A stretch of DNA of 64,000 nucleotides from Tsukamurella pulmonis. GTDB lineage: Bacteria; Actinomycetota; Actinomycetes; Mycobacteriales; Mycobacteriaceae. Of the stretch, positions 1-8,238 are shown piece after piece. The notes under the pieces were generated by a model. The model was not told where the DNA came from and ran no database searches. It saw nothing but the letters and a program-made list of their open reading frames with translations. The DNA lies in NCBI RefSeq assembly GCF_900103175.1, contig NZ_FNLF01000002.1, forward strand, positions 124,001 through 188,000, written 5' to 3'. Each line of letters starts with the position of its first letter. Position 1 is the first letter of the stretch. The position numbers were made by a program, and so were the translations under genes.

Positions 1-910
1 GCAGCACCGCCTTGCCGGCGGTATTCATCGTCTGCGTGATCGCCTCGCGCGGCGAAGCCCCCTGCCCGAACCGGGCCGCCCGGTACCGCACCACCAGGAA
101 CAGGGCATAGTCGATGCCCAGCGCGAGGGAGAACATCATCGCGAAGTTCATCGCCCAGATCGACACCGGCACGATCTCGTTGATCAGCACCAACGCACCG
201 GCCGAGGCCACCAACCCGGCCAACGTCAACAGCAACGGCAGACCGGCGGCGACCAACGTACCGAACGCGATCACCAGGATCGCCAAAGTGACGGGCCAGG
301 AAAGCATCTCCGAGGTGAGCATCGCCTCGAGGTTCGCGGCGTTGAAATCCGACCACAGCACCGACGAGCCGGTCGGATTCACCGACACCGTCTCCGTCGA
401 TAGTGCACTGAGCGGCCCTTTGAGATCGGTCGCAGCCCGGACCATTTCATTCGTATCGGCCCCTGCGCCGGCGAGGACGATCGCCGTCTTGCCGTCCCCG
501 CTCAGTGTGGCGCCCGGCTGTGGCGCGACGACCTGGGCGATCCGCGGATCCGCTCTCAGCTCGGAGGTCACCCGCTCCAGGATCTGAGGCCCTTGACCTT
601 CGGTCAACGCCGCGGTGTCGCTGTGCACGACCACCTGGATCGCGTGGCTGGCGTTGCCACCGAAGTGTTTCTGCGCCAGCTCGCGCACCTGCACCGACTG
701 CGAACCATCGGCCTGCCAGCCCGCACCGGAGAGGTTCTTCTCCACGAACGGCGCGAAGATCCCGAGTCCCACAACCAGCAGCACCCACACTGCTGTGACA
801 ACCCGGCCGTGCCCGGTCACCCAGACGCCAAGACGCCCCAACGCGCCGGTCAACGATGACCTGGGCGTGCCAGGAGCCGATTCTGCCGTATCTGTGACTG
901 TCTCGGGCAT
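1..910 (-). CDS. MMPL/RND-family lipid or drug transporter, N-terminal part (cut by window edge)
   Basis: An open frame runs from an ATG at 910 to the left edge of the window and gives about 303 residues. A hydrophobic segment near residues 38-55 (VVTAVWVLLVVGLGIFAPF) is followed by an extracytoplasmic domain. Then come several membrane helices, including the MMPL-type stretch ALGIDYALFLVVRYR, where the intramembrane Asp expected for proton coupling is visible. The start is supported by GAGGAG seven bases upstream. The family exports lipids, drugs or siderophores with proton-motive force. The gene is divergent from a CsoR/CstR-family repressor gene, and two operator-like repeats lie directly upstream, so metal, persulfide or redox control is likely. 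The substrate cannot be told. The C-terminal half is outside the window. Confidence 0.9.
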   Translation of the reverse strand, partial: MPETVTDTAESAPGTPRSSLTGALGRLGVWVTGHGRVVTAVWVLLVVGLGIFAPFVEKNLSGAGWQADGSQSVQVRELAQKHFGGNASHAIQVVVHSDTAALTEGQGPQILERVTSELRADPRIAQVVAPQPGATLSGDGKTAIVLAGAGADTNEMVRAATDLKGPLSALSTETVSVNPTGSSVLWSDFNAANLEAMLTSEMLSWPVTLAILVIAFGTLVAAGLPLLLTLAGLVASAGALVLINEIVPVSIWAMNFAMMFSLALGIDYALFLVVRYRAARFGQGASPREAITQTMNTAGKAVL

Positions 911-925
911 TCCATCACTCCTCAA

Positions 926-945
926 ATAACCCCCGAGGGGGATGT
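926..945. promoter_or_regulatory. CsoR-type operator, copy 1
   Basis: The 20 bp ATAACCCCCGAGGGGGATGT form an imperfect palindrome with a G5/C5 core flanked by A/T. This is the architecture known for type-2 CsoR operators. The site begins 15 bp upstream of the MMPL start codon at 910. Confidence 0.7.
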
Positions 946-960
946 GTTGTCCCGAAGTTA

Positions 961-980
961 ACATCCCCCTAGGGGGTTAT
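961..980. promoter_or_regulatory. CsoR-type operator, copy 2 (inverted)
   Basis: The site reads ACATCCCCCTAGGGGGTTAT. Its reverse complement matches copy 1 at 19 of 20 positions, so the two sites are mirror images separated by 15 bp, each next to one of the two divergent genes. Confidence 0.7.
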
Positions 981-1027
981 GCAATACTGGATGCGGTGGC
1001 CTTTAGGTATTCAAGGAAGATGAGCCC

Positions 1028-1132
1028 ATGAACGAATTCACGATCACTCGACGAGCGCTATGTGTGCCGTATGCGCAGGCCGCGTTAGATGTGCGAGAAG
1101 GCTTGGCGCGCATCGACGGCGGCGCTCGGTGA
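1028..1132 (+). CDS. Possible 34-residue leader peptide coupled to the CsoR/CstR-like gene
   Basis: ATG at 1028 is preceded by AAGGAAG at 1013-1019 and opens a 34-residue frame (MNEFTITRRALC...). The frame ends with a TGA at 1130-1132 that overlaps a GTG at 1129-1131, the likely start of the repressor gene. A real ribosome-binding site and a GTGA stop-start overlap suggest that this peptide is translated and that its translation is coupled to the repressor. It contains one Cys and no recognisable domain. It may be only a leader; its codons resemble ordinary coding sequence, but no family is recognised. Confidence 0.4.
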   Translation: MNEFTITRRALCVPYAQAALDVREGLARIDGGAR

Positions 1133-1389
1133 AGGTTCCAGAGCAAGCCGCCAAGCCCATCCTCACCAGGCTCAAGCGCGCACACGGGCACCTCGCCACC
1201 GTCATCCGGATGCTCGAAGACGGCCAAGACTGCGAAGACGTCCTCACTCAACTCGCCGCCGTCAACAAGGCCCTCGGACGCAGCGGATACGCCCTCGTAG
1301 CCACCGGCCTCCAACACTGCATGAGCACCGAAGGCCCCGAGAACGTCGACCAACAGAAACTCGAAAGGCTCTTCCTGGCGCTCGCCTAA
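1129..1389 (+). CDS. CsoR/RcnR/CstR-family (DUF156) transcriptional repressor
   Basis: The helical DUF156 signature is clear: a KPILTRLKRAHGHLATVIRM block followed by DCEDVLTQLAAVNKAL. CsoR copper sensors use Cys, His and Cys with the His at +25 and the second Cys at +29. Here the two Cys are 29 residues apart, but the +25 position is Gly, with a His next to the second Cys. This two-Cys pattern without the spaced His is closer to persulfide-sensing CstR than to copper-sensing CsoR. The frame is open from ATG 1060. GTG 1129 gives the normal family length (86 residues) and overlaps the stop of the preceding 34-codon frame, so it is preferred. The gene is divergent from the MMPL gene, which it probably represses. 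Confidence 0.85.
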   Translation: MKVPEQAAKPILTRLKRAHGHLATVIRMLEDGQDCEDVLTQLAAVNKALGRSGYALVATGLQHCMSTEGPENVDQQKLERLFLALA

Positions 1390-1522
1390 GTCGACCGCCA
1401 CTGACGTCAGACCGCGATATGATCCGGTGGGCGATTCGTCGGCCCCGCAGCCTCGCGAGGGTGCTTACGCTGGCCGCCGTAGAGTGCGCTCGCTGGCGGC
1501 AATACCCCCGGGGAGGGTTCGC

Positions 1523-1933
1523 TCAGTCCGGGGACAGGTCGTCGATCTCGCCGTGCAGTCGGGCGATCGTCGCTTCGTGCTGCTTGATCTGCCGGGTCAG
1601 CTCTGCGATCTTGGCGTCCTTCTGTTGGATCCGAAGATGCATGGCCGCGAGGACACCGGTCGCCGGATCCGCTGCGGCCGCTTCGTGGCCGGCAGCAGCT
1701 GGCGGCGGGGTCGCTGCGGTGCGTCGCTGGCGGTGAACCTTCGCCAGCAGCTCCTTGTGCCGGTAGACGGTCGAGCGAGCCAGCCCGGCCCGCCGCGCGA
1801 CGGCCTGGACGTTGATGGTTTCCCCGTTGCGGCGCATCGCCTTGAGTGCCTTTTCGATACTGCGCTGCGATGCCTCGGACCGGAGCTCGGCGCTCGCGGC
1901 TAACGCGGCACGAGAGGCTTCGTTGGCGCTCAC
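1523..1933 (-). CDS. tnpC: TnpC-like DUF6262 protein of a Tn554-type recombination trio
   Basis: The protein has 136 residues. Its N-terminal half carries a predicted helix-turn-helix (INVQAVARRAGLARSTVYRH), and its C-terminal part is a coiled coil (LRIQQKDAKIAELTRQIKQH). This is the pattern of the small third protein (DUF6262/TnpC) found after the two recombinases of Tn554-like elements, which in Tn554 affects the efficiency and orientation of transposition. The GTG start at 1933 overlaps the TGA of the upstream recombinase gene (GTGA), indicating translational coupling. It is the last gene of the trio. The assignment rests on gene order, size and motif, not on a database search. Confidence 0.75.
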   Translation of the reverse strand: MSANEASRAALAASAELRSEASQRSIEKALKAMRRNGETINVQAVARRAGLARSTVYRHKELLAKVHRQRRTAATPPPAAAGHEAAAADPATGVLAAMHLRIQQKDAKIAELTRQIKQHEATIARLHGEIDDLSPD

Positions 1934-4365
1934 GCGCCGCCGTCCTCACCGGCGGTATCGCCGCCGGGATCGACATTGCTGCCATCGACTTCACCGGCTC
2001 TACCGTCAGCCGGTGTGCTGCCCGCGGCAGTGTCCGCAGCGCGGCCTGCAGCGGTGCGCAGGGCTGATTCGTGGCTCCCGCGGGTCTGGATCTGCAGGAT
2101 CGGCAGCCGATCGGCGGCGCCGGCACCGGTCACCGTCCCTGCAGTGTGGCTGTGCTCGTCCTGGCCCGTGCGGCCCTGGCCTGCGCAGCCTTGGGCCTCG
2201 GCGGTGAGCCGGGTGATGATCTGCTCGAGCGAATGCAGCTCCCGCAGCCGTTGGTGCACCCAGATGTTGTCGTCGGTCAACGCCCGTCCAGTCCGGGCGT
2301 GGAACTGCTCACGACGGGCCTGCAGCAACGCGGTCGTGGCCGCGTGCTGCGAGCGCAGTTCGTCGAGGTGGGTTGCGTCGGTGGCGAAATGCCCACAGGA
2401 CAGGCAGGCGTTGCCCTTGTCGCAGGTCTTCACCGGCGGCAGCAGGCACACCCCGTTGGGCAGGACCCGGTCGGTGCGCTTGGCCAGCTGGGTCATGTCG
2501 TAGATGTCGCTGGGACTGAGCGCGATATCGACGCCACCGGCGCCGATCTTCTTGTGCTTGAGGAACTCCGCCTCCGACGTCGCCGCCAGCGTGGCGGCGT
2601 ACCGGAGCGTCATCTCTGGGCTCTTGTGCCCGAGGTAGCGCTGCACCACGTGCAAGGGCACCCCGTCGTTGAGCAGCTCGGTGGCGCGGGTGTGCCGCAG
2701 CCGGTGAGTTTGGGTGAACCGCAAGGCCCGCCCGGTGCTGTCGGTGAGTCCATGGATCCGATCGAGGTTGCTCAGTGCCTGCCGGTAGCTGTTGTAGGGG
2801 CGGTGCCGGCGGCCCTGGTGGTGATCGCGCAGCGGCACGAACAGATACCGCGGTGACCAGTCCGGGTGCTGCGCGGCGAGCCAGGCCCGCTGCTCGGCGA
2901 TGACGTTGACCACGGCCTGCTCGATGAGGATCGTCGGGATCACCCCGTCGACCTTGGTCTGCTGGTACCGCAACTTCGCCACGAACACCCCGCTGTCACC
3001 GTCGTCGTCGCTGGCCACAGTCTCCTTCCCCATCCCGTCCCCGCTGGTAACCCTGTTCGCGGGGTGCTCTGCCGGGTTGGCGGGTGGGCGTTCGAACCCG
3101 GGGATCGGCTCGATCGGGTCGACGTCGAGCATGAGGATCTCCGAGGCCCGCCGGCCGGTGAGGGCCTGCAGGAGCCAGATCCGTGCCGCCTGCGGGTCCC
3201 CGAGGCCGGCGACGAGGGAGACGGTGCCGTCGGGGTGGGTGAGCGTGACGTGGCGGCCGCGGTCGGTGGCGAGGACGTCGAGGTAGCACAGCATCCGCTG
3301 CAGATCGCCGGTGCTGTACCAGGTCAGTTCCCGGTTCCTCGGTGTGGCGCGGCGGCGGAACGCCGGCCCCCACAGGCGGGTGTGCGCGGGGCCGACGTCG
3401 CCCCAGCGGGCGATGCCGGTCGCGGCGGCCGCCTCGCCGGCGTGGTCGACCATGAACGTGTAGAACACCTGCGTCTGGGACACGGTCGCTTCGATCGCCG
3501 AGCCGGTCAGTCGTCGGTTCGGGCGGGCGGAGGCGGCCGGGCTGCGCAGCCACGCGGCGAACTCGGTGAAGATCATGCGCAGCTGCGCGGGGTCGTCGGC
3601 CAGGACCGGGTCGTCGGTGTGCCCGGTGTCGGTGAGGAATCGTCCCAGGTGCCGGGTCGCCATCCTCGAGCGTTCCACCGCGGAGGACCAGCGCAGCAAC
3701 TCCGCGGTGATGGACACGCGCAGCCAGAACCGCACCCCTTCGCGCAGCCACCCCGGTTCGATGCCGCCCAGGCGTGCGGCCATGTCGTGGCTGGGTTCGT
3801 GTTCGCGTTGCGGGATCCGCGGATCGACCCGCAGGTCCCAGATGTCGTGCTCCCACCAGGAGCGGTCGGTGCACCGCACCGACAGGTACAGGTGCAGCTG
3901 CTCGATCAGATGCGTGATGCTGCGACGAGTGTTCACCGGCGGGAGCCGCTTGTTGCGGGCCTCATACGCGAGCAGGGCGTGCCGCAGCAACGCCGCCGAC
4001 GTCAGGTCGGTGATCGACACCGGCGGATGCCCATGCTCCTTAATGAAGCTCTGGGTGGCGAGGGAGATCGCCTCGCAACACCACCGCAGGTACGCCGGTT
4101 CGATCTTGCCGATCTGGTCGGTGGCGCACAGCCACACGAACCAGGCCACCTCCCGGGCGAACCGCGGCGGGCAGCCCTGCGGAGTGAAGTCCAGACGACG
4201 GCCGAGATAGCGCGAGTTCTGCCGGAACACCTGCCGGTGCTCGGGCGAGTCGATCTGGTAGATCGGCTCCCGCCACGCCGTCGGCACAAGGGCGGCTTGC
4301 GCCTGCCAGGTGAACGCGGTCGCCGCAGCCGCGGACAGCCGCGGCGCAGGCTCAGGGGTGGTCAT
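1930..4365 (-). CDS. tnpB: Tyrosine site-specific recombinase, TnpB-like (811 residues)
   Basis: This is a large tyrosine recombinase. The C-terminal catalytic domain shows Arg in LTGRRASEI (about 405-406), the HxxR box HRLR at 554-557, His580 in YLGHKS and the nucleophile Tyr589 in LRYAA. After it comes a Cys cluster (C640, C648, C654, C657; CLSCGHF) typical of TnpB of Tn554-like elements and probably metal-binding. The N-terminal 350 residues are a long DNA-binding arm region. ATG 4365 lies inside the end of the upstream recombinase gene (14-bp overlap), a tight operon; a longer frame from 4470 is possible but unnecessary. The trio integrates and excises its element at specific sites. Confidence 0.9.
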   Translation of the reverse strand: MTTPEPAPRLSAAAATAFTWQAQAALVPTAWREPIYQIDSPEHRQVFRQNSRYLGRRLDFTPQGCPPRFAREVAWFVWLCATDQIGKIEPAYLRWCCEAISLATQSFIKEHGHPPVSITDLTSAALLRHALLAYEARNKRLPPVNTRRSITHLIEQLHLYLSVRCTDRSWWEHDIWDLRVDPRIPQREHEPSHDMAARLGGIEPGWLREGVRFWLRVSITAELLRWSSAVERSRMATRHLGRFLTDTGHTDDPVLADDPAQLRMIFTEFAAWLRSPAASARPNRRLTGSAIEATVSQTQVFYTFMVDHAGEAAAATGIARWGDVGPAHTRLWGPAFRRRATPRNRELTWYSTGDLQRMLCYLDVLATDRGRHVTLTHPDGTVSLVAGLGDPQAARIWLLQALTGRRASEILMLDVDPIEPIPGFERPPANPAEHPANRVTSGDGMGKETVASDDDGDSGVFVAKLRYQQTKVDGVIPTILIEQAVVNVIAEQRAWLAAQHPDWSPRYLFVPLRDHHQGRRHRPYNSYRQALSNLDRIHGLTDSTGRALRFTQTHRLRHTRATELLNDGVPLHVVQRYLGHKSPEMTLRYAATLAATSEAEFLKHKKIGAGGVDIALSPSDIYDMTQLAKRTDRVLPNGVCLLPPVKTCDKGNACLSCGHFATDATHLDELRSQHAATTALLQARREQFHARTGRALTDDNIWVHQRLRELHSLEQIITRLTAEAQGCAGQGRTGQDEHSHTAGTVTGAGAADRLPILQIQTRGSHESALRTAAGRAADTAAGSTPADGRAGEVDGSNVDPGGDTAGEDGGA

Positions 4366-5602
4366 CGTGCAGGCCTTTCCATCCGGCGACGTAGTTGCGC
4401 CACTGTGCGATCGACCGCATCTCGGCGTCTTCGGTGACCCACCCGTAGGTCGAGAGGGTGGTCTGCACATCCGCGTGACCGAGCCTGCGCATCACCACGT
4501 GCGGAGCGACACCGGAGAGCAGCAACGCCGTCGCGTGGGTGTGGCGGAGCCAGTGCGGCGTCCACCCTGGCTGCAGCACCCGCTGCCCGGGCTCTGTATC
4601 GGTGTGGGCGCCGTTGTTGGGGTGGTTGCAGCGGCGGGTGATGGACCGGACCGCCGCGTACACCGTTTCCGGCCGCATCGGCGCGAACCGGGTGCCGTGG
4701 GTGAGGTTGACGAACACGAAATGCGTACTGAAACCGGGCACTTCCAGATCAGCGCTGTCGTCGATCAACGCCCACACGTACTCCGAGTACAGGGCCGCCA
4801 GGTCGTCGCCGACGTAGATCCGCCGCGGCCCGGTCTTGCATCGCACCTCGTGCGGGTGGTCCTGGCGGCCGGCGACCTCCACGTACGGGGTGCCACCGCC
4901 ACCGATGTGGAAATCGTGATGCCGCACCGACAACGCCTCACCGAGCCGCATCCCGGTCTCGGCGAGGATCGCGAACAGCAGCCGGTTCCGCAGCCCAGGG
5001 CCGGCGCCGGACCAGCGGGTGCCGTCATGGGTGGCGCAGGCGTTGAGGATCGCGGTGACCTCCCGCGGCAGCAGCACCGGGGTGGCGGCCCGGTTGGGTT
5101 GCCGTACCCGGTAGATCGGGTGATCGGTGGGGTGGCTGGGGCCGACACCGTCGAGGAACCCGACGTACCGGGACCGTCGGCGCCACTGCCCGTGCGAGGT
5201 GAACAGCTTCTCGTACGGGCCCAGCAGATGGTGCGCATCGGCCTGGAACCGGTAGAAGCTGAGCACCGCAGTCGCCCGCAGCTGCACCGTCGCTGTCGAC
5301 GATCCGCCGACGATCTCGGGGCCGATCCGCCGGGTCCCGGGCAGATCCCCCGTCCGCAGGAACGTCAGGAACTGCCCGAACAAGGTGGTGGGGAACTCAT
5401 CCCACCGGTGCCCGCTGTGATCGAGCACCGTCCACCACTGCGCCAAACCCGCGGCGTAGGCGCGGACCGTGTTCGGTGACGCCGCGCTCGCGGTGAGAAA
5501 CCGCAGGTACTCCCGGGCGGGTTTGATCGGCCGGTCCAGCTCGTCGACCACGATGTACGTGCCCGGCCGGTCCGGGAACCGCACCCGCTGCACCTTCGCC
5601 AC
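4352..5602 (-). CDS. tnpA: Tyrosine site-specific recombinase, TnpA-like (416 residues)
   Basis: This is a complete tyrosine recombinase. It has a SAM-like N-terminal core-binding region (residues about 28-130) and a catalytic domain with Arg219 (ETGMRLGEA), HxxR at 350-353 (HWLRH), His376 (RLGHADVQTT) and nucleophile Tyr386 (STYGW). All catalytic residues are present, so it should be active. The start is GTG 5602 with only a weak GGGA upstream. It is the first recombinase gene of the tnpA-tnpB-tnpC trio and starts 71 bp after the stop of the upstream HTH-ImmA gene, suggesting one transcript. Family knowledge: Tn554 uses all three proteins to insert at a fixed target. Confidence 0.92.
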   Translation of the reverse strand: MAKVQRVRFPDRPGTYIVVDELDRPIKPAREYLRFLTASAASPNTVRAYAAGLAQWWTVLDHSGHRWDEFPTTLFGQFLTFLRTGDLPGTRRIGPEIVGGSSTATVQLRATAVLSFYRFQADAHHLLGPYEKLFTSHGQWRRRSRYVGFLDGVGPSHPTDHPIYRVRQPNRAATPVLLPREVTAILNACATHDGTRWSGAGPGLRNRLLFAILAETGMRLGEALSVRHHDFHIGGGGTPYVEVAGRQDHPHEVRCKTGPRRIYVGDDLAALYSEYVWALIDDSADLEVPGFSTHFVFVNLTHGTRFAPMRPETVYAAVRSITRRCNHPNNGAHTDTEPGQRVLQPGWTPHWLRHTHATALLLSGVAPHVVMRRLGHADVQTTLSTYGWVTEDAEMRSIAQWRNYVAGWKGLHDDHP

Positions 5603-5673
5603 CGCTCGCGTCCCTGCCTGGTTCGTCTCGGGTCAGGCTCGCCGGGACCGCTGCTGGAATCGCCGGAAGTCGA

Positions 5674-6918
5674 TCACATCCGCCGAACCGTCACCGGCAC
5701 CCCGGTCCTCGCCCCGCGAACCCGCGGCGGCGTCGACGGCCGGCGCAGAGGGAGCCGCGCCGGAAGAGGTGGGGGAAGAGGAGGGGGGGACGAGGTGGTG
5801 GAGGGGGCGGGCCGCTGCCCGACCAGGAAATCGGCGAGGATATCTCCGGGGAAGATCAGGTCGTAGGTCGCCAACAACTGCGGTGACTGCACGGAAAATC
5901 CCAGCTCGATCCACTTGCTCAGCAACCGCGGCCGTTCCACGGCTCGGTCGTCCCAGCCCGGCTCGGTCCGGCCCCAGGTCCGCCCGGTATCCGGGTTGAC
6001 CCGTTGGTAGAGCTGCTTCTGCAAGCTGCGGAACCGGTCGTCGTCGAGCACGCCACCGGTGTGCAGGTGCCGTAGCAACGCGCCGATCGAAATGCCCCAC
6101 TTCTGCTTGACCGGCACCAACGACATCAGCGACGGCGTCCGGGACACCTCCTTGCGTACCTGCGCCAACGGGGCGAGCAACTCCGAGGCGAACCGCGAAG
6201 CCTGCTCCTCCTTGTCCTCAGTGACATCGCCGCTCCAGTGCAAGCTCAGGTGGCCCAGCTCATGGGCGAGAGTCCACCGTGTCCGCTCCCAGGAAGTCGA
6301 CTGCCTCACGACGATCAGCGGTCGCGCCTTGAACTCACCGACCCGTGTCGAATACCCGAGGTGCTTCTCCGATGCGGCTGCGCCGCCGTCGCGCAGGGTC
6401 GCGGCAGCGAGCATCCGTCGCATCACGATCGGCACACCCGCGTGCTCGATGTTGTGGGTCAGGTAGTCGATAGGCTCGTCCCGGCCCACACCGAGCGCAT
6501 CACGTACCCGCCCGGCAGCCTCCGCGACCGGCACCGACGGATCGACCATCGGGATCTTCACCGCCGGCAGCTGCCACCGTGAATGCAGCTCGTCGAGGAA
6601 CTCCCCGACCATCGAAGCGAAATCCGTCAGATACTCCTGCTCAGTCTTCGTCGTCGACTGCGGCGCCCGAAACAGCAAGTCCGATGGGTGGATCCGCATC
6701 GGCGGCTCCGTGGTGAAGAACCGTGGCGGGAATCGCAGAATCGTCGTCAACGCCTCCAGTTCACCGGTACTGATCTCGCTCGTGATCGACTTCTCCAAGC
6801 GGGTCAGTCGCGCCGCTGACGGCCAATTCAACTCAGCTGCCAGCGCTTTCGCGGTCATCTTCCGCATGATCCGGGCTTGACGCACCCGGCGTCCGTATAC
6901 GTTCACCGTCGCCCTCAT
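5674..6918 (-). CDS. XRE helix-turn-helix fused to ImmA/IrrE zinc metallopeptidase
   Basis: The 414-residue protein has an N-terminal XRE-like HTH (about 8-62, with AKALAAELNWPSAARLTRLE) and an ImmA/IrrE peptidase domain with the zinc motif HELGH at 219-223. A region of unknown fold follows and then a Pro-rich tail. ImmA-type peptidases cleave repressors to switch on mobile elements or stress genes; the HTH fusion could self-regulate. The gene precedes tnpA by 71 bp. The last about 35 residues, after a run of seven G at 5783-5789, are low-complexity. One extra base in that run would instead give an ending at 5633 with a more protein-like tail (ADVIDFRRFQQRSRRA), so a frameshift is suspected. 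Confidence 0.85.
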   Translation of the reverse strand: MRATVNVYGRRVRQARIMRKMTAKALAAELNWPSAARLTRLEKSITSEISTGELEALTTILRFPPRFFTTEPPMRIHPSDLLFRAPQSTTKTEQEYLTDFASMVGEFLDELHSRWQLPAVKIPMVDPSVPVAEAAGRVRDALGVGRDEPIDYLTHNIEHAGVPIVMRRMLAAATLRDGGAAASEKHLGYSTRVGEFKARPLIVVRQSTSWERTRWTLAHELGHLSLHWSGDVTEDKEEQASRFASELLAPLAQVRKEVSRTPSLMSLVPVKQKWGISIGALLRHLHTGGVLDDDRFRSLQKQLYQRVNPDTGRTWGRTEPGWDDRAVERPRLLSKWIELGFSVQSPQLLATYDLIFPGDILADFLVGQRPAPSTTSSPPPLPPPLPARLPLRRPSTPPRVRGARTGVPVTVRRM

Positions 6919-6979
6919 TGCACATCCGATTCAACGCTGCAGGTCCCCGCTGCATACCAGTTTCCCCCTGCTATGACGG

Positions 6980-7744
6980 CTACGCAGGCGTGGGCGTGGT
7001 ATCCGGCCCACCGTCGTCGTGGTCGTCGCCGGTGCCCTGAGCGCGCTTGTCGTAGGTCCCGAAGTCGTCCGACGGGGCGCCGCCGATCGGCTTCGGCTTC
7101 TGCAGTCCGTAGAACGGTGACTCCTCCACCGGAGGGAACGGCACCAACGCCAAGATCTCCGCACTGCTCGGGTTGTCCACTCCACGAACCACCGCCAGGT
7201 GCAGCGCCTCCAACGTTGTGTTGTCCGTCGTCGACCACAACGCGAAGATGCCGTCGTGCTCGCGTTGGTCCTCGTCGTCCCCGCTGGCGCTGCGCTTCGC
7301 GGGCTTGGGGATCTGGCCAGGTCCGGCGAACAGATTCATCTGCTCCGGCCGCAGCCCGCCGTTCGCGATCTTCTGCTCGACCTCCGGCGGCAGCACGACC
7401 TCCCGGTCGACCGCCGCCTGCAGATGCCTGGACAGGAACTTCCGGAGCCGAAACTCCGTACCCAGATTCACAAACACGGCGCCACCGCCCTGACCCCGGA
7501 TGCACCGCAGATTGACTCCGGGCCTGTCGTTTCGTTCGTTCTTCCAGATATCGCGCATCGTGTGCCGCACCGCCGAGCAGAACGCATCGCCGGACACCTC
7601 CGCCGGATCCGCATGCCGCGGCGACCACATCGCCCCGACCTCGGTGATCGCCACCGGCAGATCGAGACGCACGGTCGCCAACGCGGGACGATGCTGCTCG
7701 ACGAACGCCTCGAGCGTCTTCTGAAGCTCCCCATGGAGTGCCAT
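6980..7744 (-). CDS. Hypothetical protein of the recombinase module (254 residues)
   Basis: No family is recognised. The chosen start is ATG 7744 (MALHGELQKTLEAFVEQHRP); a longer frame opens at 7795. The first 130 residues are a mixed alpha/beta globular region, the middle is charged (SGDDEDQREHD), and the C-terminus is acidic and disordered (TGDDHDDGGPDTTPTPA). The gene is 61 bp upstream of the HTH-ImmA gene in the same direction and probably in the same transcript, so it likely serves the mobile module, perhaps as a substrate or partner of the peptidase. That role is a guess from position only. Codon use looks normal for a real gene. Confidence 0.65.
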   Translation of the reverse strand: MALHGELQKTLEAFVEQHRPALATVRLDLPVAITEVGAMWSPRHADPAEVSGDAFCSAVRHTMRDIWKNERNDRPGVNLRCIRGQGGGAVFVNLGTEFRLRKFLSRHLQAAVDREVVLPPEVEQKIANGGLRPEQMNLFAGPGQIPKPAKRSASGDDEDQREHDGIFALWSTTDNTTLEALHLAVVRGVDNPSSAEILALVPFPPVEESPFYGLQKPKPIGGAPSDDFGTYDKRAQGTGDDHDDGGPDTTPTPA

Positions 7745-7914
7745 AGCGAAATAATTGCACGGAAACCCTCCACTCGCAAGAGGCTCGCCCACCATCGCGT
7801 TTCACGGTAGATCCGACCACTGACATGTATCTAATCCTACATGTAGCGGAAGATAAAAACTAGCGCTGACTGGGATGAATCTCCGTGTCCGGCAGAGTAA
7901 TTACTGATAAGCCT

Positions 7915-8238
7915 TCAAGTACGGCCGTGACTACTCACCTCGGACCACTGATACGGCCGCTTGACCAGGTGCCCGGGCGGGTGCATCCCCTGGGTGCTCA
8001 GCCACACGTTGGTGCCGGCGGAGACAAACGCCGCAACGTGACTACCCCGCAGCAGCGGCTGCAGCACCGTCCGCAAGTGCGCCGGCTGCCCCGCGGTCAG
8101 CGTGTTCCAGTGATCGACCGCGGCCAGCAGCAGCGCGCCGACGCCGATCGTCACCGGGCGCAGGATCCGCTGCGCCTCCTTCCGAGAAACCGCTCCCGCG
8201 TCGAGCGGGTTGATGTCGTCGTCCATGAGTGCCGTCAC
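7915..8238 (-). CDS. Small hypothetical protein (107 residues)
   Basis: The frame opens with two Met (8238 and 8226) and gives a 107-residue protein with an acidic start, a short hydrophobic stretch (PVTIGVGALLLAAV) that could be a membrane or core helix, and several His and Trp. No family is recognised. It is the first minus-strand gene of the module and is divergent from the second HTH-ImmA gene. Confidence is moderate because the protein is short and no strong ribosome-binding site is visible. Confidence 0.5.
   Translation of the reverse strand: MTALMDDDINPLDAGAVSRKEAQRILRPVTIGVGALLLAAVDHWNTLTAGQPAHLRTVLQPLLRGSHVAAFVSAGTNVWLSTQGMHPPGHLVKRPYQWSEVSSHGRT

Noticed and set aside
1407-2126. A 239-residue minus-strand frame over tnpC
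   Set aside because: It is an out-of-frame shadow; the DUF6262 frame has helix-turn-helix and coiled-coil features and couples to tnpB.
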